Shown piece after piece: positions 32,399 through 43,600 of a stretch of DNA of 55,815 bases. The translations under genes and the position numbers were made by a program. A model generated the notes under the pieces. That model saw only the letters and a program-made list of their open reading frames with translations, made no database searches and had not been told where the DNA came from. Position 1 is the stretch's first letter; each line of letters begins with the position of its first letter. Source of the stretch: Thamnocephalis sphaerospora (lineage: Eukaryota > Zoopagomycota > Zoopagomycetes > Zoopagales > Sigmoideomycetaceae); assembly GCA_003614735.1 (NCBI GenBank), contig KZ992453.1, positions 1 to 55,815 on the forward strand, given 5' to 3'.

Positions 32399-33152
32399 GC
32401 TGGCGCTGCCGTGATGGCCGTCGTTTCTGCGGCGGCGCCTTGGAGATGTGCAGCGACGCTTTAGTGGTAGTGCTCGCGTCGCAGTGGAACAGAGCACAGA
32501 CAAATGTACCCGCCAAAAACCCAAAGAAACACGAATGCCGGTAAAGCGCGAATCTAAGCCGACGCAAAATGCTAATGATACACAGTGCCGCAGGTAGAAA
32601 CAATAAATAGGGCGCCAATCTGAAAGGGCTTCGTTGGCGTGTGTGCAAAAGGCAAAAGGTGCGGCAGCGTTGGGGCGACGCAGCAGAGGCGGTGTGGCAA
32701 GGAGGCGACAAGAGGCGGTCAGCGCGCACGTGCGCAAGAGACTAAAAGAGACGCGAGGCAATAAAGTCACAGAGACGGGCTGCGAGGCAGTGGTAGGAAA
32801 TATTGCAGAGCCGCCGGTTGGCCGTCTGCGCTGCATGTAGTCGAGGCGTGCGGTTGGAAGGCCAGCAGACATGCGCATCAGGAGCCGCATGCCGGTGGGA
32901 CGGACGGACCAGCCGCCGCCAGCGTGTGACCCTGAGTAGCGTATCACGGTAAAGGCCCATACCGGCCTAGCAGCATGCCGCCGGCCCTCCTTGGTCCAGA
33001 CCACGGAAAAGGTAATGACTATTTGGCCGCCCAAATAAGCGGCCGCGTTTGATCCATCCGGCTTGCAACACGGCAGGTCGATGGTACGCTAGCGTGTACG
33101 ACCCAACCGCGTAGCCGCGCCGGTCATGAGCTACTGTGCGATGATCGCTCAC
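32399..33152. promoter_or_regulatory. Region between the two 7TM-RGS genes
   Basis: The open frame of copy 1 continues upstream of its ATG to 33034, but the sequence there is compositionally different and lacks a sensible N terminus. I take it as promoter and 5' UTR of copy 1 plus the 3' end of copy 2. Confidence 0.4.
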
Positions 33153-35082
33153 CTACACATTATCAGTACGACTGGCGCTGATGGCGTCATCCTTGTGGCC
33201 CGACAGCCAGCGGAGAAAGCGCGGCCAGCTATCCTCGCGCATCAGGCGTGCTACCTCGACGGTGGCCGCATCGTACATATCAAAGGTCAGCTGGCCCTGG
33301 GTGGCCTGATGCATAATCTGCCGCCGCGTGTGATCTTCGACGTTTAGCTCGTAGTCGGCGTGCGGTCGGAAAAAGAGGCGATAGATAAGGCGTAGTTCAT
33401 GCTGTAGCGCACTGTGCTCGTCATGGTTGCCCTTGGAGCTGTCGCTATCGCTATGCGTGGTGGCCTCCTGGTGCCGGCGCCATCCGGAAGTCAGCGGTGT
33501 TGCCGGCGACAGTTCGGCGCCATGAAGGTCGCTCTTTTTTGCGTCCCATGAGTGCATGGCGTCCCCGGGTGCACCGTGGTCGCGTGCTACCTCATGCTGC
33601 AAGCCTATTTGCAAAGGCGCGGTAGGCGTGGCCGGCTGCGAAGCGCCATGCTTTGCCCGTAGTCGGCGCATACGTTCGTAGAAAAGCACATTCTCGACGC
33701 TAAAGTCGATCACTGAAAATATCTTAAACTGTCGTCGGACGGATGCAAGGGACGATGCGCACCAACGGTTAGCAAGTGACATGACCGACTGGTCCCAGAT
33801 ATGCCTACGGACTTGCCTTTTCCAACATTGCTGCATCCTGCATGGCAGCTTCAAACTCGCTCAAGACCACGCTGCTATTTCTGTGGTTGGCACCAAAACG
33901 CGTTGTCTCCCATAACGGGAGAATCACCGCGGCAGCGTGCACCAATATGTACGCAGCCATAATCGTGCCTGGCACGATGGAGGATCTGGTGGCGTCATCG
34001 ATGATGCCAGCAGGAAGAAATGTGAAAACGATGCTTTGCAGCATGCTAAAGTTGGTCGTAAACAGCGACACGGTAAGTTCTAGGCGGATGCGAAAAGCGT
34101 CGCGCACACGGATCATCTGATGGACAAACAGCGGGAGAATCAGAAAGGCGAGCAAGGATCCGATGCCGTAGCCGACGTAGAAGGGAATGGTGCGATAGCA
34201 AAATATAATCTCGTCAGGCCCGACGATCGGGACATTGTCCGGAATCGCCTGCAAAAGTGCACAGAGGCCGGCTGTCAGGAGGCAGCCAAGGAGAACATTA
34301 TAAAAAATCCAGTTGTTGGAAAGCGATTCCTGGTAGCGGTGGTACCAATCGCCCTTTTGCGATGCAGGAGACACGGTTGCCCATGGAGTAGGCGAGGAAG
34401 GGAATGTGCTGGCCGCCGAGCAACGTGCTTGCGTCTGTGTATCCGTGCCAACACCGGCGCAGCCACACGGTTCCTCAGTTGGTTCGGTCGCAGGAGCAGG
34501 CGCGAGTGCATCCAAGGCGACCACCACCGCTGCCGCCGCTTCTTCCCGGGGCGCCAAACCGACCTCATGCCCCATCGGCGCTTGGCTGTCAATGCTGCTG
34601 AGCTCCCATCGGCGCTCGACGTTCTGCGGCAGACAGCGCATCCAACGGGGCAGCCAGCGACAGGGCGTGGTCAAGGTGCGCAGAACAGGAAACATGCGTT
34701 GCCGCCATCTCTGCTGGCTGTATCTCGCGGGGCGCTTGTTCCAGCCCTTCATGAAACGCGCTTCGCTGAGGCGGTACAGCAGAATCAAGCGCCAGGCTTT
34801 TCCACATAGCGAACCGATGGCCAGTACACCACCCACCAGCTGGATCCACATATCCGCATGGCAGGAAACATGTATATGCAGCACCAGGCGTGTCATCTCC
34901 CAGCCGATCAAGATGGCATGGCTGAATGCCGCACATGCGATCAGGGTAGGCCCACGATGGCGTACGGCCGGTAGCCGGCGTTTGAATTGTAATAGATAGT
35001 AGATGGGTGCTATAATATAGGCAAACAACAGGACCAGCAGGCTCGTGTAGAGGGCCCAAGGCTTGTCGCCCGATGTTGACAT
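33153..35082 (-). CDS. 7TM-RGS receptor-like protein, copy 2
   Basis: Two exons (35082-33817, 33728-33153) give 613 residues. The paralogue of the preceding gene, same strand and architecture: seven hydrophobic segments (SLLVLLFAYIIAPIYYLL; ACAAFSHAILIGWEM; LVGGVLAIGSLCGKAWRLIL; after a Pro/Ala/Cys-rich loop NVLLGCLLTAGLCALLQAI; GIGSLLAFLILPLFV; LFTTNFSMLQSIVFTFL; GTIMAAYILVHAAAVILPL) and then an RGS box (MLEKFKIFSVIDFSVENVLF; LIYRLFFRPHADYELNVED; WPRFLRWLSGHKDD). Shared signatures include RLPAVRHRGP versus RLPGLRHRGP after TM1 and LLYRLSEARF versus LLYRVSEARY after TM3. The intron is at the same codon as in copy 1 but starts GCAAGT. Its loop between TM3 and TM4 is shorter and unrelated in sequence. 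The start is the ATG at 35082, MSTSGDKPW. Confidence 0.85.
33729..33816 (-). other. GC-AG intron in 7TM-RGS copy 2
   Basis: Exon 1 ends GAAAAG and the intron begins GCAAGTCCG, the classical GC-donor context, and ends GACGACAG. Splicing joins MLEK to FKIFSVIDF in frame. The paralogous intron (30714-30784) begins GTAAGT. Confidence 0.85.
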
Positions 35083-35851
35083 TGCTGCATTCAATGCTTG
35101 CCGTTGATGGTGAATACAAGTAGAATGTAGAAACGCTAGAATGCACAGGATGTATGCTCCAAGTGTATCGGTGGGTAGAGCAGGCGAGGATGAAAGTGCA
35201 AGCGCCGATGAGTGTGTGCTAGCTCGGAGCCTTTATGGCACTAGCGTGCCCCACCTCTGATCCAGCGCGCATGGGCGGGTTGCACACGGATGACCGATTT
35301 AACCACCACCAATGCCAGTCGAGCGGAAGAGGGTGCCTGCGTTATTTGTGCGGCTGAGGCGTTGCTTCATCTTGAGCCTGTCGTCGTCTCACGCGCACGC
35401 CTTGCCACGCGATGCTGGTCAAGTCCACGGCATGACAAAGTGGGGTGCATCCCATCCTCCCAATAAGTGGTCGCGCAGGGACATGGACAGAAGCACACTC
35501 CTTTTCTCAGTAACCCATGTCTGCGATTCTCTCCCGTACTCTGAAGCCGCCTACTCCTACGCCTGCATAGTCTTTGCTCGGCGGCACATCTCTACCGTCT
35601 GCACGTGAACGCGCGTCTAGCTCCACGGACAGCATACAGTCTAGACCGCACTGGCCAACGCGCGACGACCCTACTGCCACTGCCATTACTACCACTACTA
35701 CGCTTTCCCTACCTGTCTGTAGCGGCGCTTCGCTCCCATCCACTGCTGGTCGGCGCTCGTGGCCAGGCCTTGAACAGCTGCCGTTGCTACCGCTGGACCA
35801 TTGTGTGCCGTGTGCTGCAGGCAAGCAATCCTCTCATCGTTGGCGTTCATC
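35083..35851. promoter_or_regulatory. Divergent intergenic region (7TM-RGS copy 2 / Mso1-like gene)
   Basis: 770 bases with both start codons facing outward. The plus-strand side has pyrimidine-rich stretches (near 35500-35560 and 35670-35715). No gene is supported. Confidence 0.45.
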
Positions 35852-37043
35852 ATGTCGACCACCGACTATCGCGTTTCCAAGCTGGCGGTCCTTTGCAAGG
35901 ACTGCGGCCAGGACGTGGGCCTCTACCCTGGACGCCATCGCTGTGGAGCGCGGGACGCGCCGCCTGTACCGTCAGTGCCCATTTCGGCGCGTAGCACCGG
36001 AAGCCCCAGTTTGGCACCGCCGCCGTCGTCAGCTGATGCGCCGTCACTGGCGCCACCGCGGCCGGGCCTGGTTAGTCGGTCTGGCGCCAGCAGCGGCAGC
36101 AACAGCAGCGGGAGGTATGGGGCGCGGGCGGCGCCATCGTCATCGGGTGGCAGTTCGCTGAGAACGGGTGCAGGTCGCTGGGCACGAGTGGCGGATAATT
36201 CTGCGCGTGACGACAAGAGTACCTTGCGTTCCAATCGTGGTAGCGGCGGCGACGATGCAGGAAGCGGCAGCGAAAGTGGCGGCAATACCATCTGGGGTAA
36301 GCTGCGTGCTGCCACAAACTGGCCGGCAGATGGCGATGCGGCCAATGCGGATCAGGGTAAGCATACTAGGCGACGGTCTTTTTGATCATGAGGACAGACA
36401 ATGGTGGCTGGCATTGCTCACCATCTGCCCATGCGCTAGGAGCTGAGGAAGACGGACAGGCGCCGTCCAGTTCGGGCGGAAAGCTATGGGGAAAGATCAA
36501 AGCTGCTGCATCGTTAGAAAAGTCGGATGAGCCAGGTAAGTGACAGAGAACGTGGCATGTTGTGACCGAATCCTGACCAAGGTACGCGACACACTTGCAG
36601 ACTCGGATGCGAGCGACTATGAGGGAGAGACGCACGTCACGCGCTTGCTCAAAGCATACTACCACGAACGGTATCCGGACTCGCAGCTGCCAGGCTGGCT
36701 GACACAACCGCCGCCCGAGCAGCCGATGCCATTCCGGCATTTGGCGCCTGAGGCAGCGCCTGTGCTGGTTCCCCAAGCGCCAGCTTCAGCACCGGCATTC
36801 CGGCGCACTTCATCCGATTACGGGCATAACAGCGGTGGCGGTGGACCGTCCGCTGATGTGGGCAGCTACGAGCCAGCGTATACTGGCCTGGAAACGCCGC
36901 CACCTGCGGTTGGAGGAGGAGACGGATACGCTGGTGGTAGCTACCGTCGAGCGGGTAATGGCGTGGTGGCGCCACCGGTTAGACGGCCAACTCGGCCGCG
37001 TGGTAATGTGCGTCGCGATGCTGGTGCCTTTTTCGACGAGTGA
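35852..37043 (+). CDS. Mso1-like Sec1-binding protein with N-terminal CxxC motif
   Basis: Three exons (35852-36356, 36440-36535, 36601-37043) give 347 residues. The N terminus has a small Cys/His motif, LCKDCGQDVGLYPGRHRC, that could bind zinc. A long Ser/Gly/Arg-rich region follows. Then IWGKLRAATNW and, in exon 2, a second copy LWGKIKAAASLEKSDEP. Exon 3 opens with an acidic stretch and ETHVTRLLKAYYHERYPDSQ followed by LPGWL, which resembles the Sec1-binding region of yeast Mso1 (WGKL, acidic, T-x-V, L-x-x-YY, PGWL). Mso1 works with Sec1/Munc18 and Sec4 in docking secretory vesicles at growing tips. The C terminus is Gly/Pro-rich and ends RRDAGAFFDE. The assignment rests on one short motif recalled from memory. 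Confidence 0.6.
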
Positions 37044-37640
37044 TCGGGGCTCAGGCCAGCGCCATGGCCGGTCTGGATACCGCGGCATATGCATCTATTC
37101 GCCACATGCTACGGCGCATGGTTGCTCCGGATAGCAGCCGCCTGCGCACGGAATCGTGCGTTTCCCACGCTGTACATCCCACGGCCATCGTCGTTGTTGT
37201 CATCCCTACCTAATGCTGCATGGTGACTTGGCGTCTAGCAAGGCAGACGCCGCACCAGGCCATCTCGTCCTGTGCTTGACATTTTACTGTCCGCGCCGCC
37301 GGTGGTGCATCTTTCTCTGTCGAGTCGGTCGCTTGTCCTGGCTGCGCGAGACACATGTTGCACTCTTTCAAAAGCTGCCCTATCCTTACCAGCGATCTAT
37401 CGATACGCACCATCCTGTTCCAATCCGACACCATCGGGTAGTACACCGTGTTTTATGTCGTAGCGTCTACGACACCAGAGAAACAAATATATGTGAACTT
37501 AGCAAAGTGCTTGCGCAAACACATCAAATAGTTGGCACGCGGCATTAAATGAAGATAAATGTGCCATGGATATGGCGCCGACGTGTGGATACACAGTGTG
37601 ATGGGATGTTGTGCATCAAAGCGGACACAAGAGGTGCAGA
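37044..37640. other. Convergent intergenic region
   Basis: Between the Mso1-like stop and the Sec16 stop. A/T-rich around 37480-37570 (ACAAATATATGTG; ATTAAATGAAGATAAATG), which probably carries poly(A) signals of both genes. No gene supported. Confidence 0.4.
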
Positions 37641-40600
37641 CTATGATCCCTGCGCCATGACGTCCACGTAGCGGTTTCGTGCGCCGCGGCGTTTCTTGCC
37701 TGGCGTGCCAGCAACTGGCGGGGTCATTGATGGCGGACTCATGGCGGGTGGGATGCCGGCAGCAGCAAGGCCTCCCATGGGCGGAGGTGGTACACCGCCT
37801 GGTGTGGATGCCGCCGTTGGTGGGGCTGGCGGTACACCAGCAGGCGTAGTCATGCGTGTAGCCGGCGCCGATGATGCTGGTGGCGGTGGCGGCGGCGGCG
37901 GTGGCGGAGCAGCATCAGCCGGATCCGCCTGCAAGCGATGAAGCAAGAGACGCGGTTAGTGAATGTGCTTGGTTCGCTAGCACACAGAAATACACCTACG
38001 TTGCGATTCACCCAGCGCTTCTGCTCAGCGTCATAGTAGAACGCGTTGTCTCCGCCGAGCTTCGCTTGCTTTGCGCCGCTTGCACTGCCCGGGCGGAATA
38101 GACCCCAAATGGACCAGCCTGCGGGATATACGGTGGTTAATGGTAAATACAAACGATCATCTCCCGCTGCATTGTGCTTACCCTTCTTATCATCGCCCTT
38201 GTCACTCTCGGCCGGCGTGTTCTTGGACGCTGGTGGCGGCGCTTCTGCCTTCTTCACCGGTTCGCTCTCATTCTTGACTGCGCTACCCTCGCTGGTAGGA
38301 GGCGGTGCTTTTTTACGCAGCGAGCTGTTGCCCAATCCAAAGTCATCATCATCCTCTTCACCATAACCACCGGCACCTTGGTTAGTGCTGGCATGATTGG
38401 TGTTGTCGGCATAGCCGCCATTGCTGTAGCCGTAGGTCGCTGTAGACGGCTGGCTGTCGCCGGAAGTGACGATCGACGAGGTGGCGTTACTGTCCCACCA
38501 AGATGGCGTGCTATTATCTGCCGGAGAGTAAAAGCGTGGTTGCTGCTGTGATGTAGCGCCGTACGTGGGCTGCTGCTGCTGCTGCTCATCACCGTCCTGA
38601 GCACCGGTGGTCGACTCTGCAACCTGGTAAAAGGGCGTGTGGCCAGCACCATTGGTATAGCCCACAGTCGTCGTTGCTGACGGCTTGTCTTCCTGGTCCA
38701 CAGCACTAGCAGCATAGAGCGGCACTGTTGGTGCAGCTGCCGATGTGGTGTCGGCACCATAGTGTCCATACGGGCTGCTCCATGCAGACGGTGCGCCAGC
38801 CTCCGGCGACTGCTCCTGGCCATAGGGTGCGGCCGGCTGCAGCGTCGTCGGCGGTATCGACTGTGTCGTCGTGTCCGTGAGCGAGCTGGCGTGAACCAGC
38901 GGAGAGCTGGCGGCAACGGAATAGCGCGGTGCATACGGAAGCGCCTGGCTTGTGGTGCTGGACCGGTGCATGCCAGCGCTGGCGCCGTACACGCTACTCT
39001 GCGAGCTGCGCCGACTGTATGGACTGCCGGCACGATGTCCGCCATACGCCACGTCCACAGAGGCACTGCGAATGGGCAGCGTCTGAGGCGAGTTTGGCCG
39101 GCTGTGGAACTGACCTCCGCTTGCAAACGGGCCCGTATCCTTTCGTCGCCTGGTCATACCGCCTGCACCAGCCGCGCCTGATGCGGTACCGTCCTCATCA
39201 CCAGCAACAAACTTGCTAATACCATTATCAATGGCATTGATCAGTGAACCGAGTGTCGGCTTAGGCAGCTTGGAAATCCAAGAAGCAGCAGAATCTGCAG
39301 CGGTCGCAGACCTACGCGAGGACAAGACACATGTTAGCAGCTGTACTGCTGCCAGTACTTTAGTGTAATGGATGTAAACTTACGAGCTGCCACCGGTGCA
39401 CACAGCCACTCGCTGGTTCATCTCGCGCAGCTGCTCCGTGAAGCAGCTGTGTAGATATGGCGATCCCTTTGCATAGCTCTTTACACAAGCAGCGATGGCC
39501 TCGCAATACCTGGCCAGATCATGAAAAAAAACATAAGTGGACGGCAAGCATGCGTTTTCAAGTTTGAAACAATGCTTACCGTAGCGATGCCTGCAGATGA
39601 CCTTGATCCTGCAGTGCCCAGGCATAGGCTAGCTTGTAGGCCTGAAGATGCGGGAATCCACCACTGCCATTGCCACTGCTGCGCAAGGACAGCGCAAACT
39701 CTAGCACTTCAGTCATGCGTAGCGCCTCCGTGTTTTTGCAGTAGCTGAGCTGCTGATGGTCAGCTCCCATGAGCACCATGCGAACGCTTGATGTATCCAG
39801 CCCGTTCATCACCGAGGTCTGCGGAGACAGCAGGAAGCTGAAAAGCAGGTACGCTTAGCTACAACCTACACCACCAGTCACAAGAACGTACGCGCTGCCT
39901 ACCATAGATGCGCCGCCTCAATTTGACCGGCACGGCAGAGTGCATCACCCAGCGAAGAGATTGCCACATGATCGGCTGGAGTACGATTCGCCACAATGGT
40001 GCAGAGAATAGTGCGCCAGCGGTTCAAGCTTGCCTCTTGTGCCGGTACATTCTGCGCCTTGCCTGGCGTAAACACCGTCGTTTCCGTTGCACTGGCCGCC
40101 AGCTCGGCAGCTGTGGAGAATTGGCCAGGCTCGCTTGCCTGATTGTCCACGTCTTCGTTTGAAAGCACACGATCGACTAGACACACGCCAATTTGCACCT
40201 TGTCAGCTCTAAATACCTACTGCATCACTAGCATGTACTCACCAGCCTGGCGACCAAAGCCGGCAAACAGTCCATAGGCGACACGCAGGCCTTCGTTGGA
40301 TGCTGTCGCGGCCAGCTGGTCTCGCAAAAAGCTAGAAACCGTCTCCTTCCAGACATCCTTGCCAACACAGCTGGCAAGCACCAGGGCATGCGACCACAGC
40401 TTGTTGTTCACCGCCACAGCGACAGCGCCAGCGCGATCACCACGCAACAGCAGCTGCTCAATCTGATGAAGCTTTTGAGGTGATGCCACCGGTTCGGCCG
40501 CATTGCTCATGACGCCAGAGGCGACGCTATTGTCAGCTGCCTCTTCAGGCGGCAGCAGAATGCTGCGGCATTCGGCATCAACGGCTTCGTTGCCGCTAGA

Positions 40601-43600
40601 TGCGTGATGCGCCAATAATTAGCCTGAGTTCGCCATAAATTACGCGCCAGTTATGCCAACCACTCACCTGCCGGGTAGATGGCCGTCGTGATCGCACAGC
40701 AGCTTGAGAATCTTCCACAGAAGCGACTGCGCCTCAAAGCGCTGCCGCAGCGTAGCATCAAGTGTCTGTGCACTGAGCTTTTCAGTCTGGTCAATCTTTT
40801 CACTTAGGTAGGCTACCACCTCCTTCTTTTTGGCCTTGACGCTCATTTTCTGATCCTGAAGCACAGGCGTGCACACCTGAGATAGGTCATCGGCGGCAGG
40901 TAAATGGTCGCTCAGACTTTGTACGATAATCTGCCCCGGCAGCACCCTAGTCACGGGTGTCGCCTGATCAGCCGAGAACCGCTGCACTACACGCGGGAAC
41001 ATGGTAACCAGACGGCCTGCCGGTGCGCAACATAACACAAGTGGGTCAGCAGCGCAAAACGGGCCCTCTAGAAAGCAAGTCACACGTACCTCCGAAACCA
41101 AAGGCGACCAATGGACATGCTGGTCGTATTGCCGCCTCAGCATGCATATCGCGGGGCAAAGTGTCTGCTGCCTGAGCTGGCGCGGAATAGTCTGCGTATG
41201 GCTGACTCGGATACTGTGACGGTGTCTGTGCTGCATAGGGAGACGTATGAGAGACGGGCGTCTGCTCTTGCACGCCAATACCGCCATAGGCAGCTGCTGC
41301 ACCGGCAGCAGCGTACACCGAGCCTGCAACGGCAGCTGTGGCAGCGCTGGGCGAATAGGCGGATGTCTGGTCTACACTGGTCACCGACGCATTGGTAACA
41401 CTGCCGGTGTACGGATGAGCCACCGTGGAAAACTCGCTTCCGTACATGGAGGCCGAGACAAGCTCCGTGCTGTACGAGTACTGCGAATCCCGACGGCTAA
41501 TGTCTGCGGTGTACGTGGAGCTCGGTGGCACAGACGCAGACGCATCCGAAGGTGCCTTGCTGTACGCAAACTCCTGGCTGCTGGAACCCCAGTCCATCTC
41601 CTGCGTGTATCCACCCTGCGTATACGACGTCGTCTGCATCGACGTCGTATCGTCAGCGTGTGAGGGAGCGCCCACGTCGGACCAGGTGTAGACTGAGTCG
41701 GCTCGCTGTGGCTCTGACGCATTCGCATTGCCAGTGCCGTTGCCAGTGCTGCCGTACAGGAACGACTTGTAGTAAACATCGTCATCCGGATTCTCGATCG
41801 TGTGCATGGTCATCTCCTGCGAGGGCTGTTGAGGCGGCGGCGATTCCGACAATACCGGCCGTTCATGCAGATATGCACTGTGCGTTGCCGGTGGCTGGTA
41901 CGCAGCATAGGTTGGCTGCCTCGGAGCGCTGGTGTACGCAGGCTGCTGGCGCTGACCATCTTCTTCACCGCCAAAAATGAGATCATCTAGATCGTCGGCG
42001 CCGGTCACATCGCTGCGCGAATGAAGCAGCTCTTCGCCAGAAGAGGTCGGTGTCTTGTGCGCGGCAACACCAGTCTGGAATCCGGCAGCTCCAACCAGCT
42101 CGCCAAACACACCGACGGCCGATTGCAGCAACGTAGGATCGCGAATATCCACCTCATCAACAACGTCGTCTGTCGACAGCAGCGACGGCTGATTCGACGT
42201 TTCCTTGCCTGGCTCCTGGGACGCGTCTTCGGCCTTGGCTTTGGGCGGAGGCGAGAACGTCTGCTGCTGCGTCGCCATTCCAAGTGACTCACCCGAGAAG
42301 TTGACCGGTGGCGCCTGCGTCTCCACAGGCGTCATCTGCGACTCGAATATGGTGGCCAAAGTAGGCGGCTCAGAAATGGAGACACTCAGCCCGTCGGAAA
42401 AGTTGGTCGGTGGTGGCGGTGGCGCCACATTGTCCTCCTCCTCAACCTCTGCCTGGATTTGAGCAATAGCTGGCGTGGTACCGGTCGCTGCCGAAGCAGT
42501 ATTCTTTGTCTCATCCGCAAACTGAGCAGTTCCGACATCATCATAACCCGACTCCCAGCTACTGACGCCATTGACCGAAAATTCTCCTTGTGCAAACTGC
42601 TGCTCAGTAAAGGTTGCGCTGTACCTGTGCTCTTGCTCCTGCTGTGGCTGCTGCTCCTGCTGCTGCTGTGGTGGTGGAGAGGCAACAGCAGAGGCATTGC
42701 TCACCACTGTTGTGGATTGCGCCTCATATGATGTCAACGCAAAACCAGTGTCTGCTGCCAAAGACTGCTGGTACTGGTGGTCCTGCTGATACTGCTGATA
42801 CTGTTGCTGCTCCTGCTGTTGTGGCGGCGGCACAAGCGTGCTCTCATCCTGTACCCACTGGCCGAGCTCATAGTCATACCGGTAGCCAGGATAGGCATTT
42901 TCTTGCTGCGTGCTAGCCATATCCGTGGCCTTTGCTGTTTCTGCAGCCGCAGCCGCAGCCGTAACCTCCGCTACCTCATCGGCAATCGGCAGATATTGGT
43001 TCGTCACAGGGTCATATCGATAGCCCGGATATTCCTGCGGCTGGTTCTGCGCTACAGGCTCCGCTGCCTGTTCCGGCACCCACTGCTGCGTAGTGTAGTC
43101 GTACGTCCAGCCAGGGTACTCTTGTACCTGGCTTGTCTGATTTTCAGCCGTGGTCACCATAGATGTTGCCGTCGTTGTTGCCTGTTGCTGCTGCTGTTGC
43201 TGCTGCTGCTGCCCATAGTAGCTACTGTGTGAATATGACGTGCTCTCTGCTGCAGCCTGTGTATCCGCCTGTACCGACGGCGACGATTGCGGCGGGTAGG
43301 CAGTGCTCGCGTATGGCGAGTTGTACGCCTGCTGCTGCTGTTGTGGCTGCGATGATGGTGGTGCACTGCCATTGCTCACCAAGGACGATGCCTGGTGGCC
43401 CATGCTTACTGCAGACGTCTGACCAAACGCGTCCGTAGCGTATGTACTCACAGCAGACTGCGCGCCATAAGCAGACAGACTAGCTGCATAGCCACCATAT
43501 GCTTGCTGCTGTTGCTGCTGCTGTGGCGACTGTGCCGTAGCAGCAGCATGAGAGTGCCGATGTGTCCGTGCTGCTTTGGTGAAAAAGTCAACAGGCGGCC

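Noticed and set aside
32399-33034. N-terminal extension of 7TM-RGS copy 1 in the same open frame
   Set aside because: The sequence before the ATG at 32398 is basic, without homology to copy 2, which starts directly before TM1.
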